Source: DATJGF01 sp035495315 (GTDB lineage Bacteria; Verrucomicrobiota; Verrucomicrobiia; Limisphaerales; UBA8199). From it: a stretch of 64,000 nucleotides of DNA. The stretch covers positions 1 to 64,000 of the forward strand of contig DATJGF010000177.1 of the NCBI GenBank assembly GCA_035495315.1. Reading direction: 5' to 3'. This document shows positions 16,108 through 25,018 of the stretch, piece after piece. Every line of letters starts with the position of its first letter. Position 1 is the stretch's first letter. Under the pieces are notes generated by a model. It was not told the origin of the DNA, did not search any database, and worked only from the letters and a program-made list of their open reading frames with translations. The translations under genes and the position numbers were made by a program.

Positions 16108-17649
16108 ATGTCGATTCTAACCTTTATCTTCGCGGTGCCGCTGCTGACCGCTTTGCTGTTGGCGTTTGTCCCGCGCAATTACTGCGTCGTCATGCGCGGT
16201 GCCGCCGTCTTGGCGACTTTTATTTCGGCACTATTGGCCACCTTGATGTTTCTTCAGTTCAACGGTGCGCAAGGCGGATCCAATGGATTCAAATTCGAGT
16301 ACCAGGCTCCCTGGGTTCAGGCTCTGGGCATCAGCTATCACATCGGCGCTGACGGAATCAATGTCGGCCTCATTTTGATGGGCGCCATTGTTGCCTTCGC
16401 CGCCGCCTGCGTCTCGTCAGAAATCAAGGAGCGCGAGAAGGAATTTTATATTCTGCTTCTGGTGATGACGGGTGGCATACTTGGCGCATTTGTTTCCCTG
16501 GACCTCTTCCTCTTTTACTTCTTTCACGAACTCGCGCTGGTGCCCACGTTCATCATGATCGGCGTCTGGGGCCGAGGGATGCAGAAGAACTATGCCACCT
16601 TTCAGATCACGTTGTACCTTAGTTTAGGTGCGTTGATCGCGTTGGCAGGCTTGATTGTACTCTATCTGCAATCTGGCGCGGGTACTTTTGATATTCCGGC
16701 ATTGACTAAATACCTCAGCCAAACCCCTTTGTCGGCTGCTACTCAGCACTTGATCTTCCCCCTCCTGCTGTTCGGGTTCGGCATCCTCATCTCGCTTTGG
16801 CCGTTTCACACTTGGGCGCCGTTGGGCTATGGTTCCGCGCCAAGTCCCACGGCAATGTTGCACGCCGGTGTGCTGAAAAAGTTCGGCCTGTATGGCTTGA
16901 TCCGGATCGCCCTGCCAATGTTGCCTGATGCCGCTCAGAGCTGGGTTGGTATCATTGCAACCCTTTGTTTGGGCAATCTCGTGTATTGTGGCTGGGTCGC
17001 CATGCGCCAGAAGAATTTCAATTGGTTGGCCGGCTACTCCAGTGTCGCTCATATGGGTTTCGTGTTTCTCGGCATCGCCACATTGAATGTCATTGGGGTC
17101 TCGGGCGCCGTTCTGGTGATGATTGCCCATGGATTTCTTGCCGCGCTGCTCTTTGGCCTTAACGGGTATATCTATCAGCAAACTGGGACGCTCGAAATTG
17201 TTGAACTCGGCGGCTTGCTCCGGAAGCTTCCCTTTGTCGGCGCTGCGCTGATGATGGCCGCGTTTGCCGGTTGCGGCCTGCCTGGCTTTGCGAATTTTGT
17301 CGGTGAAATCACCGTCCTTTTTGGCGCCTGGAAAGCCTTTCATTGGGTGACCGTGCTCGCGGTCTGGGGTGCCTCAGTCGTCGGAGCCATTTATATGCTG
17401 CGCGCCATCCGTTCAATGCTGCAAGGTCCGCTGCCGGAGCGCTGGGCCCAAGTCAGTGATGCCAACAACTTCTGGCGCAAAGCGCCCTTCGTCCTACTGC
17501 TGGCGGGCCTTCTGGTTTTTGGTTTTTTTCCCGGCTTGCTCGCCAACAAGATCAGCCCTAGCGTCACAGACGTAATTGGCAGGTATTCCACCTCCACACT
17601 TGCCCATTCCGCACTCCGCGCTCCGCACTTCGCATTGCGCACTCCATGA
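16108..17649 (+). CDS. nuoM: NADH-quinone oxidoreductase subunit M
   Basis: 513 residues, an antiporter-like proton-pumping subunit with about 14 membrane helices. Signatures are FYFFHELALVPTFIMIGVWG (essential Glu), PFHTWAPLGYGSAPSPTAML and HAGVLKKFGLYGLIRI. The last 14 residues (HSALRAPHFALRTP) are encoded by a low-complexity CCGCACTCC-type stretch and do not look like NuoM sequence, so the stop seems to have moved into an inserted repeat. The TGA overlaps the nuoN ATG. Confidence 0.95.
   Translation: MSILTFIFAVPLLTALLLAFVPRNYCVVMRGAAVLATFISALLATLMFLQFNGAQGGSNGFKFEYQAPWVQALGISYHIGADGINVGLILMGAIVAFAAACVSSEIKEREKEFYILLLVMTGGILGAFVSLDLFLFYFFHELALVPTFIMIGVWGRGMQKNYATFQITLYLSLGALIALAGLIVLYLQSGAGTFDIPALTKYLSQTPLSAATQHLIFPLLLFGFGILISLWPFHTWAPLGYGSAPSPTAMLHAGVLKKFGLYGLIRIALPMLPDAAQSWVGIIATLCLGNLVYCGWVAMRQKNFNWLAGYSSVAHMGFVFLGIATLNVIGVSGAVLVMIAHGFLAALLFGLNGYIYQQTGTLEIVELGGLLRKLPFVGAALMMAAFAGCGLPGFANFVGEITVLFGAWKAFHWVTVLAVWGASVVGAIYMLRAIRSMLQGPLPERWAQVSDANNFWRKAPFVLLLAGLLVFGFFPGLLANKISPSVTDVIGRYSTSTLAHSALRAPHFALRTP
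17606..17645. repeat. Low-complexity repeat forming the 3' end of nuoM
   Basis: Five near-copies of a 7-9 base unit (CATTCCGCACTCC, GCGCTCC, GCACTTC, GCATTGC, GCACTCC) run up to the nuoN start codon. A similar stretch in the opposite orientation occurs at about 140-180 of this window. It is translated as the last residues of NuoM and contributes the bases immediately before the nuoN ATG. Confidence 0.6.
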
Positions 17650-19121
17650 ATTCTGGCCTCCTCATTCACGAAGGATTGGTGATCGCCCTGGGCTTGGCTT
17701 TGCTTTTGGCTGACTTGTGGGTGCCGGTCTCGTTCCGTCGCAAACTTGGTTATCTCGCAGCGGCTGGGCTAGGCGCTATCCTGGTCTATAGCGCTCTGTT
17801 CGTCAGCCTTGGACCCGGTGAAGTCCGTTATGCGTGCAATGGCATGTACGCCCTCGACGGGCTGGCTCTCTACTTCAAACGTTTCTTTCTGGCCGCGGGG
17901 ATCCTTGTCCTCTTGATGTCGGCTGAGTTTGCTGCGATCGAAACGGCAATTGCGGAATTTTACGCGCTTATGCTCTTCGCGCTGACGGGGATGCTTTTCG
18001 CCTCTTCAGCCAATAATTTTGCGCTGCTGTTCGTTTCCCTTGAATTGATCACCGTCACGTTTTATGTCTTAACCAGTTTCCAGCGCTCGCGGCTCGTCTC
18101 GCTCGAAGCCGGCGTGAAATATTTGATCATCGGCGCGCTTTCGACTGCCTTCACCGTTTTTGGTATCGCACTGGCGTACGGAATTTCGGGCACGCTGGAC
18201 TTTGCCGAACTGGCCGCGGTTGCCGAACCGCTCGGGGGCAACGGCATTTTCCTGTTTGGCCTGTTGTTGGTGATGGTTGGGTTGGGATTCAAAATCGCCG
18301 CCTTTCCTTTCCAAATATGGGCTCCAGACGTTTATCAAGGCGCGCCGACGCCGACCACGGCCTTTCTGGCGGTCGGGTCCAAGGCAGCGGGCTTTGTGCT
18401 GCTGCTTAGGTTACTATTTGTCGCGGTGCCCGACATCACCCATCAATGGGCCAAACTATTCATTGTCATTTCCGCGATCACTATCCTCTACGGCAATCTA
18501 TGTGCAATTCCGCAGCGAAACCTTAAACGCTTGCTCGGCTACTCGAGCATCGCGCACGCCGGCTATATGTTGCTGGGAATCGCCGCACTGAACGCCGCCG
18601 GTGAGAGCGCGGTCCTGTTCTACCTGAGCGGATATTTGTTCACGGTCCTGGCGGCCTTCACCGTCATTTGTGTCGTCCTGCAACACGTCGAGGGCGAGGA
18701 CATCTCAACGCTTGCCGGGCTGCCCCAACGCTCACCTTTGCTCGCCTGGACCCTGACTTTAGCGATGGTTTCTCTTGCCGGTATCCCGCCCCTCGCCGGC
18801 TTCTTTGGAAAATTCCTCCTCTTCAAGGCCGCGCTCGCCGAAGGTGCGACACGCCCCGCTTATTATGCTCTCGTTGGCATTGCGATCTTTGGCGTGATCG
18901 TTTCCATGTACTATTACTTTGGAGTGGTGCGCGTCATCTTCTGGTCCAAGCCCGGCCCCGACGTTTCGCCGATCAAGGTTCCGAAGTCGTTGCGTTTCTC
19001 CCTCTATGTCTGCCTGCTCGGCATGTTCTTCCTGGGCGTCTATCCCAACCCTGTCGTGAATCTCGCCAGCAATGCCGTTTCTCGGTTGCTTGCCTTCGTC
19101 CCGCCAATAAACGCTCTCTAA
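17646..19121 (+). CDS. nuoN: NADH-quinone oxidoreductase subunit N
   Basis: 491 residues, the third antiporter-like subunit of the membrane arm, about 14 helices. Diagnostic phrases are FALLFVSLELITVTFYVL (essential Glu), FPFQIWAPDVYQGAPTPTTA, RLLGYSSIAHAGYMLLG and LAGIPPLAGFFGKFLLF. It begins with an ATG overlapping the nuoM stop and closes the complex I gene series. No terminator is visible before the ferredoxin gene 70 bases further on. Confidence 0.96.
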   Translation: MNSGLLIHEGLVIALGLALLLADLWVPVSFRRKLGYLAAAGLGAILVYSALFVSLGPGEVRYACNGMYALDGLALYFKRFFLAAGILVLLMSAEFAAIETAIAEFYALMLFALTGMLFASSANNFALLFVSLELITVTFYVLTSFQRSRLVSLEAGVKYLIIGALSTAFTVFGIALAYGISGTLDFAELAAVAEPLGGNGIFLFGLLLVMVGLGFKIAAFPFQIWAPDVYQGAPTPTTAFLAVGSKAAGFVLLLRLLFVAVPDITHQWAKLFIVISAITILYGNLCAIPQRNLKRLLGYSSIAHAGYMLLGIAALNAAGESAVLFYLSGYLFTVLAAFTVICVVLQHVEGEDISTLAGLPQRSPLLAWTLTLAMVSLAGIPPLAGFFGKFLLFKAALAEGATRPAYYALVGIAIFGVIVSMYYYFGVVRVIFWSKPGPDVSPIKVPKSLRFSLYVCLLGMFFLGVYPNPVVNLASNAVSRLLAFVPPINAL

Positions 19122-19191
19122 AAATTTCTAAATCGACTTGCCATTCTTCGAAGCCGCCCTCATATTGCGCTCCTAACTTAAAGTTCTATTT

Positions 19192-19425
19192 ATGGCAGAC
19201 GTTGCGAATAAATATCCTGAAAATGTGGGTGGGAAATATTACGTCGATAACCAATGCATTGATTGTGACCTGTGTCGCGAAACCGCCCCGGACAATTTCA
19301 AACGCAACGAAGACGGCGGCTATTCTTACGTCTACAAGCAACCCGAGTCGCCTGAAGAGGAAACGCGCTGCAAAGAAGCCAAAGAAGGCTGCCCGGTTGA
19401 AGCCATCGGAGATAACGGCGCGTAG
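19192..19425 (+). CDS. Single-cluster 4Fe-4S ferredoxin
   Basis: 77 residues. Three cysteines at 22, 25 and 28 (CIDCDLC) and Cys67 followed by Pro (GCPVEAIG) form one [4Fe-4S] or [3Fe-4S] site of the small acidic ferredoxin type; Cys60 is extra. The rest is acidic and Glu-rich (ESPEEETRCKEAKEG). It lies 70 bases after nuoN on the same strand and may be read through from the nuo operon, but a link to complex I is inference. It ends 10 bases from the convergent SGNH hydrolase gene. Confidence 0.88.
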   Translation: MADVANKYPENVGGKYYVDNQCIDCDLCRETAPDNFKRNEDGGYSYVYKQPESPEEETRCKEAKEGCPVEAIGDNGA

Positions 19426-19435
19426 GTTTCAAGCA

Positions 19436-21343
19436 TTACGGAACCAGCACTGCCCGATAGAACCGCTGCGGCCAATTTGTTGCTGACCCATCCGTTATTT
19501 GGGTCGTTCCCGCGAGACCTGCAATCGTTTGCAGCGGACTCCACGAAACCAAGTCCGGCGAAACGTCGATTCGGTAGTTCAGCCCACTTTCCCCGTTAAA
19601 CTCCAGCTGCATCGTGCGATCCGGCAGCGCGCTGATGCGGAGTGCCGGCGGGTTTGCCACCAGTTGTACATTCGCAAACGTGCTGACGTTCAGGGCCGTG
19701 TTATTGTGCGCCGTCAACGCGAGCCCAACGTAAATCCCAGCGGGCATTGCAACAGTCACTGAGCCCCCTTGCGTCCAGTTGGTTCCATCCGCCGATGTGT
19801 ACCCTTGGAACATGTCGCCGACGCGCTCGAGCTTCAACCAGTACGGCGTTACTGCGGGGCTACCCGGCAGGTAAGCCGTCATATCCGAAGAAATGTTCCG
19901 GCTCTGGAATCCCGTGGCGGTTGGCGCCAGAAACTGCATCCCATTGGGAGAGCCGGGGTCCAGTGTCTGACGAAACATCAGACCTGCCTTAGCGAAGCCG
20001 TCAGTATCCTGCAATTGTGTCACTTCGGCAATGATCGTGCCATCGCCGGTCCACGGTCGGAACACATAATGGAACTGATCAGCGGTATCCCAAATGTCGG
20101 CGCCCGAAGCGGCCACAGTGAACGTCCCATTCGTTGAATAAACCGCTTCCCCGGACAGACCAACGTTGCCGATGTCGGAATCGACCCATGGGGATGGCAC
20201 CGGCAACCCAGTTGGTGCTGCAATGGCGACGGTTATCGGTGTGGAGGTGACACTCTGATTTCCGTTGTAAGTGACCGTCGCCGTTACCGAGTAACTGCCT
20301 GGTGAAGCTGCCGACCACGTCAGAGCGTACGGCGCTTTCGTTACTGTACCGATTAATATTCCGTTTTCGAAAAACCCTACCTCGTCAATGCTTGTCCCAT
20401 TGTCAACGACGCTCGCGCTGAGCGAAATTTCGGCGGGCGCGTTGAACGACGAGCCGTCGAGTGGGCTGGAAAGCGCGATCGTCGGCGGAATGATCGGCGG
20501 TGCTACCTGCTCGGCGAACCATCCCGCCATCAAGTTGTGCGCCTTCGTCGTCGGATGGTCATTGTCCCAAAACACGTAATTACTGCCGGGTCCGGTGAAG
20601 CTCTTGTCAGTAAGAGACGTATCGTTGAGTGCGCCGATTAGGTTCTGGGTGAACCCATAATCCGTATAATGATTCAATAAATCATTAAAATGAGAGAACG
20701 TATCGACGAGTAAAACCTCCAAGCCTGGGTGGTTTGCCAGGATTCCAGGCAACGCCTGGCTGAGTTGCGAATTGAGCGAGTTGATCTTACTCCGGACGTA
20801 CGTTCGGTAAGTCCCATCATACACTCGAAGCACGGAAGGGATCCTCGTTATATCGAGTTGGTTGCACAACAACAGGTGGCGCGCCCCTTTTTTGTATAAA
20901 AGATCCGTCGCGGTCGAGAGGCTCGAGAGCGTGTGCTGAACCTGGGTATCCCAGCTGTAATCATCGTAACCCAGCTTGAGCCGATTGATGAAGTCGTTAT
21001 TGCCCGACCAGATTGCGAACAGCACATTCGCTGAATCTGCTGTCCCGGGAAAATGACTGATCTCTACTCCCAATTCGTCCGATTCGCTTCCACTGAGCGC
21101 GTAATTATTAGCTGCATTGTAACCAAAACCCAAAACTTGCGACAAATACTCGATCCAAAGCGGCCCATTGGAATATCTGCCATAATAATAGTTAGGTGCG
21201 GATGATGGCACATTGCCCGTATCGGTGTAGCTGTCGCCAAATCCAACCAGGGCCGTATAGCCCCATGCCGGTGAGCCACCAAGCACAAACAGCCCAAGCC
21301 CAATCGCAATGCAATGGAGATTGAGTATGACCCTTTGTTGCAT
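19436..21343 (-). CDS. Exported SGNH/GDSL-type hydrolase with Ig-like and beta-sandwich domains
   Basis: 635 residues. After a signal peptide (to about residue 28), the SGNH esterase/lipase domain shows block I GFGDSYTDTG (nucleophile Ser38), block III SGNNDF (114-118) and block V WDNDHPTTKAH with Asp262 and His263. This layout is close to phospholipase/thermolabile-haemolysin-like secreted lipases. Residues about 288-370 form a bacterial Ig-like domain, about 385-555 a DUF1349-like lectin-type sandwich (FHYVFRPWTGDGTIIAEV), and a short C-terminal beta domain ends FYRAVLVP. It is likely a secreted esterase acting on acylated glycans or lipids. It is divergent from the PQQ-propeller gene. Confidence 0.85.
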   Translation of the reverse strand: MQQRVILNLHCIAIGLGLFVLGGSPAWGYTALVGFGDSYTDTGNVPSSAPNYYYGRYSNGPLWIEYLSQVLGFGYNAANNYALSGSESDELGVEISHFPGTADSANVLFAIWSGNNDFINRLKLGYDDYSWDTQVQHTLSSLSTATDLLYKKGARHLLLCNQLDITRIPSVLRVYDGTYRTYVRSKINSLNSQLSQALPGILANHPGLEVLLVDTFSHFNDLLNHYTDYGFTQNLIGALNDTSLTDKSFTGPGSNYVFWDNDHPTTKAHNLMAGWFAEQVAPPIIPPTIALSSPLDGSSFNAPAEISLSASVVDNGTSIDEVGFFENGILIGTVTKAPYALTWSAASPGSYSVTATVTYNGNQSVTSTPITVAIAAPTGLPVPSPWVDSDIGNVGLSGEAVYSTNGTFTVAASGADIWDTADQFHYVFRPWTGDGTIIAEVTQLQDTDGFAKAGLMFRQTLDPGSPNGMQFLAPTATGFQSRNISSDMTAYLPGSPAVTPYWLKLERVGDMFQGYTSADGTNWTQGGSVTVAMPAGIYVGLALTAHNNTALNVSTFANVQLVANPPALRISALPDRTMQLEFNGESGLNYRIDVSPDLVSWSPLQTIAGLAGTTQITDGSATNWPQRFYRAVLVP

Positions 21344-21504
21344 CGACTGCTAAAGTTGTGCAACCGCTCTCGCGATTCAACGGGGGCCCTTCCCGTGACC
21401 CCGCGGGGTATTCACCTCCATACAGAGAATAGTTGCATCGCGCCTTCGCCCCTGCCTATTGTTCAGTTGATCGGACAGTCACAACCTTCGAACAAAGGAT
21501 TACC

Positions 21505-22734
21505 ATGAAAACAGCGAATAAAATTACAGCGTGCGTTTTCACCTGCATCATCACCGCCCTCGCCACTTCCGCGGTAGCTCAAGACTGGCCCCAATGGCGT
21601 GGCCCCAACCGCGATGCTAAAGCCGCCGGGTTCAGCGCGCCAAAAACCTGGCCCAAGGAGCTGGCCCAGAAATGGAAAGTTACTGTCGGTTCGGGAGACG
21701 CGACGCCTGCGTTGGTCGGAGATCGACTTTACGTTTTCACCAGAGAAGAAGGCGACGAAATCACCCGCTGCCTCGACGCGGCCACTGGAAAGGAAATTTG
21801 GCGCGACAAGTACACCGCACCCGCAGTCAATGGTCCTGATTCCGGACACGGTGGACCACGCAGCTCGCCCACTGTCGTTGATGGAAAGGTGCTGACCTTA
21901 GGCGTGTGCGGAACGGTTTCCTGCCTCGATGCAGCCAGCGGCAAAATGCTGTGGCGCAAAGACGATTTTTCGGGGGCGTGGCCTAGATTTCACACTGCAA
22001 TGTCGCCGATTGTTGTCGATGGTCTGTGCATCGTCCAGTTGGGCAAGGAAGCAGAAGGCGCCATTGTCGCCTATGACCTCGGCACGGGAGAGCAAAAATG
22101 GAAATGGGCCGACGAAGGCCCTGGTTATGCCTCACCCGTTCTGCTCTCAGTCGGTAGCACCAAAATGGTGGTCGCTTTAACTGCTAAGAACATCGTCGGA
22201 TTGAGCGCCTCCGAAGGCAAACTCCTTTGGCAAGCCCCGTTTGCGCCTCAAGGCATGGCCTATAACGCCGCTACTCCGATTGTCGATGGCCAAACTGTTA
22301 TTTACTGCGGCCAGGGCCGTGGTACCAAAGCGGTAAAGATCGAGAAAGAGGGGGACCATTTTGTTGCCAAAGAACTCTGGAGTAACCCCGATAACGCTGT
22401 GCAGTTCAATTCGCCGGTGTTTAAGAATGGTTTGCTCTTTGGCCTTTCTCAGCGCGGCAACCTGTTCTGCATCGATGCGGCTACAGGCAAAACCCTCTGG
22501 ACTGATCCCACCGGCGGACGCGGCGGCTTCGGCTCAATCGTCGACGGTGGCCCAGTTCTATTGGCTTTGAATTCCAAATCGCAACTAACCGTATTTCAGC
22601 CGAGCAACAAGGAATACGTTGAAGTCGCCAGCATCAAAGTCGCCGAGAAACCGACGTACGCATATCCCGTTCTTGCAGGTAATCGGATCTTCGTCAAAGA
22701 CCAGGACGCGTTAACCCTCTTCACCGTGGATTAA
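21505..22734 (+). CDS. Exported PQQ-type beta-propeller protein (first copy)
   Basis: 409 residues. A signal peptide (cleavage after AVAQ, about residue 25) precedes DWPQWRGPNRDAKAAGF, the usual opening of a large Planctomycete/Verrucomicrobial family. The rest is a chain of BamB-like propeller blades, with repeated phrases such as LDAATGKEIWRDK, LDAASGKMLWRKD, YDLGTGEQKWKW and IDAATGKTLWTD. These blades resemble quinoprotein dehydrogenases but lack a recognised catalytic set, so a scaffold or sugar-binding role is equally possible. The start at 21505 has AAAGGA seven bases upstream; the codon at 21433 would add a non-signal-like extension. Confidence 0.86.
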   Translation: MKTANKITACVFTCIITALATSAVAQDWPQWRGPNRDAKAAGFSAPKTWPKELAQKWKVTVGSGDATPALVGDRLYVFTREEGDEITRCLDAATGKEIWRDKYTAPAVNGPDSGHGGPRSSPTVVDGKVLTLGVCGTVSCLDAASGKMLWRKDDFSGAWPRFHTAMSPIVVDGLCIVQLGKEAEGAIVAYDLGTGEQKWKWADEGPGYASPVLLSVGSTKMVVALTAKNIVGLSASEGKLLWQAPFAPQGMAYNAATPIVDGQTVIYCGQGRGTKAVKIEKEGDHFVAKELWSNPDNAVQFNSPVFKNGLLFGLSQRGNLFCIDAATGKTLWTDPTGGRGGFGSIVDGGPVLLALNSKSQLTVFQPSNKEYVEVASIKVAEKPTYAYPVLAGNRIFVKDQDALTLFTVD

Positions 22735-23036
22735 CCGTCGGCGCTGCACAAATCGGTAGCGCGACGACTCGGCGCGCCTCACCATCCGTTCTGGCGCTGA
22801 ACTGAAGCAGCGACCGGTCGGTCGTGCCCTGCCTAAAAAATTGCTGCAGACGAAGAATTTCGTTAAATATCCATTCCGTGTGCACACCAATGCTCCAATA
22901 CTGCAACACCCCAGTTTTCGTCATGGGCTCTTTGACGAGCTTGCGCTCACGTCCGCGCGCTGATACATAATCCTCCAGCACCCGGCCAGAACCAATGGCT
23001 GCCGGTTTCGGACGATTTTAAAAACACAAACGGATT
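22735..23036. other. Spacer between two propeller genes, no confident gene
   Basis: About 300 bases between paralogues. A minus-strand frame stays open over 22721-22981 and contains the phrase GVLQYWSIGV, produced by a TGCTCCAATACTGCAACACC stretch; this type of wording is a recurrent non-coding repeat in related genomes, as far as I recall. There is no ribosome binding site or domain. The remaining bases show nothing I can name. Confidence 0.5.
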
Positions 23037-24338
23037 ATGCACACACACCATTCGCAACGATTCACGCCCGTTCGGTTTACCCGCATTGCGCTCCTCCTTA
23101 TGTTAACGAGTCTTAGCTCCGCTTCGGTCGTACAGGCACGCGACTGGCCTCAGTGGCGCGGTCCGGAACGAACCGGAATCTCGACCGAAACCGGCTTGCT
23201 CAAGGAATGGCCCAAAGATGGGCCAAAACTATTGTGGCAGCTCAAGGACATCGGTTCCGGTTATTCGACTCCTGCAGCGGTGGGTGATCGACTCTATCTC
23301 TTGAGCAATGAAGGCTTGGAAAACGAATTCGTCCAGGCACTCAACGTTCAGGATGGCAAACGCATCTGGTCTACCCGCCTTGGAAACGTTGGTAATCCGA
23401 AACAGCAGCCTAATTTCCCCGCCGCACGTTCCACCCCGACGGTCGATGGCGAATTGCTCTACGCGCTTGGCTCGGACGGCGACCTTGCTTGCGTCGAAAC
23501 CGCTACCGGCAAGGTGCGTTGGCAGAAAAATCTGCGCAAAGATTTCGACGGCAAACCCGGCGACTGGGCTTATAGCGAATCACCTTTGATTGATGGCAAC
23601 TCCCTCATCTGCACACCGGGCGGAAGCGAAGCCACTCTGGTCGCCCTCGACAAAAAGACGGGCGCTTTGATTTGGAAATGCGCCGTGCCCGGCGGGGATG
23701 ATGCAGCTTACGCATCGCCAATCGTAAGCGACTCTGCCGGCACGCGCCAATATGTTCAAATGCTCAAAAAAGGTCTTGTCGGTGTTGAAGCTAAAACCGG
23801 AAAATTTCTGTGGCGCTATGATAAGACCGTCAGTCGTTACGGTGCCAACATTCCTTCTCCAGTGGCTAGCGACGGTTTTATCTACAGTGCCGGAGCCGGC
23901 ACCGGCGGCGCGCTGATTAAGCTCAAGACTGTTGAGGGCGCAATTCAACCCGAGCAGGTATATTTCTCGCCTAAACTCCCGACGGCTATCGGCGGAGATG
24001 TGAAGCTGGGCGATTTACTCTACGGCACCACGGGGGAAGCTTTGACCTGCTTTGCATTCGCGACCGGCGACGTCAAATGGCAGGATCGCGCTTTAGGGGC
24101 AGCCTCGCTTTGTTACGCAGACGGCCGCCTTTATCTCCACGGCGAAAACGGCGAGGCCGCGCTGGTTGAACCCTCAGCTGAGGGCTATCATGAAAAAGGC
24201 CGTTTCACACCCCCAGATCAACCCAAGCGCATCAATGGCATGGAGAAGGCCTGGACTTACCCCGTCGTCGCCAACGGCCGTCTGTTTCTCCGCGATCACG
24301 GTGCCCTTTGGTGCTACGACGTCAAGGCCGGGAACTAA
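23037..24338 (+). CDS. Exported PQQ-type beta-propeller protein (second copy)
   Basis: 433 residues, a paralogue of the gene 300 bases upstream. A signal peptide (hydrophobic 17-33, SSASVVQA) is followed by DWPQWRGPERTGIS and then BamB-like blades: LNVQDGKRIWSTRLG, VETATGKVRWQKNL, LDKKTGALIWKCA, VEAKTGKFLWRYD, FAFATGDVKWQDR. The fold is an eight-blade quinoprotein-like propeller in the periplasm. Divergence from the first copy is considerable, so the duplication is old. No metal or PQQ ligand set could be identified by eye. Confidence 0.86.
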   Translation: MHTHHSQRFTPVRFTRIALLLMLTSLSSASVVQARDWPQWRGPERTGISTETGLLKEWPKDGPKLLWQLKDIGSGYSTPAAVGDRLYLLSNEGLENEFVQALNVQDGKRIWSTRLGNVGNPKQQPNFPAARSTPTVDGELLYALGSDGDLACVETATGKVRWQKNLRKDFDGKPGDWAYSESPLIDGNSLICTPGGSEATLVALDKKTGALIWKCAVPGGDDAAYASPIVSDSAGTRQYVQMLKKGLVGVEAKTGKFLWRYDKTVSRYGANIPSPVASDGFIYSAGAGTGGALIKLKTVEGAIQPEQVYFSPKLPTAIGGDVKLGDLLYGTTGEALTCFAFATGDVKWQDRALGAASLCYADGRLYLHGENGEAALVEPSAEGYHEKGRFTPPDQPKRINGMEKAWTYPVVANGRLFLRDHGALWCYDVKAGN

Positions 24339-24539
24339 ATTGTAAGCGCGACGAAAAGAGGTGTAAACAACACGATTAGCATTGCGAACACTGAAGACTC
24401 TGAGATCAATATTCAGCCTTCATTCAGCCGCTTAAAACCGAAAAGTATCGTCGCCTACTCGAGTCCTTACAAGTCCTCGAAATCGTCTTTGCACTACTTG
24501 CACCTCCCAGCTTCCGGTGTAGAGTTGGCGCTTTACATT

Positions 24540-24977
24540 ATGCTTCAAAGTTTTGGCAATTTGTTCGGTCGCCGGCCGCCGCAAAAAGGCGTGCCTGCTC
24601 TGCCCGAGCCTCGTTCGGAAAGTCTGCCTTCCAGGAATCAGTCCGGAGAACGCGCCATGACGTTCTCCAAAGTTTTTCGGTGGCACCTGCCCGGGGGCGA
24701 CACTCATGAACCTGCGGCGGTCGAAGTCGTCGGGTCGTTCACTCATTGGCAGAAGGTGGCGCTGATTCGCGACAGCAGGGTAGGTGGGTGGCACGTGACT
24801 CTGCACCATTTGCAAGGCAACCGCACCCATCATTATATGTTACTCGTCGATGGCAAACCGACCTTCGATAAAACCTGCGACGGCCTGGCCGTGCCGCACG
24901 GGCCCGAAGAAGAGCGCTTCCAGTTGAAGACCGATAAAGGTCCGCGGGTGATGATGCTGTTCGCGCAAACGAAGTAG
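24540..24977 (+). CDS. Glycogen-binding-like (CBM48/AMPK-type) single-domain protein
   Basis: 145 residues. The C-terminal two-thirds matches the early-set beta-sandwich of CBM48 and AMPK glycogen-binding domains: VEVVGSFTHWQKVALIRDS, then GGWHVTLHHLQGNRTHHYML, LVDGKPTFDKTCDG. The Trp in the F-x-x-W turn and the terminal Y-M-L-L-V-D-G strand are the recognisable family features. No enzyme domain is attached, so the protein may be a regulatory glycogen binder. No signal peptide is seen. The start is uncertain: ATGs at 24540 and 24657 and an in-frame codon at 24489 are possible. Confidence 0.72.
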   Translation: MLQSFGNLFGRRPPQKGVPALPEPRSESLPSRNQSGERAMTFSKVFRWHLPGGDTHEPAAVEVVGSFTHWQKVALIRDSRVGGWHVTLHHLQGNRTHHYMLLVDGKPTFDKTCDGLAVPHGPEEERFQLKTDKGPRVMMLFAQTK

Positions 24978-25018
24978 TCGCGCTTGCTGGAACTGGGTCG
25001 CCGAGCTTGGCCTTCGAA

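Noticed and set aside
18668..19486. 272-codon frame overlapping the end of nuoN and the ferredoxin
   Set aside because: It is out of frame with two real genes and has a Cys/Arg-rich, non-protein-like composition.
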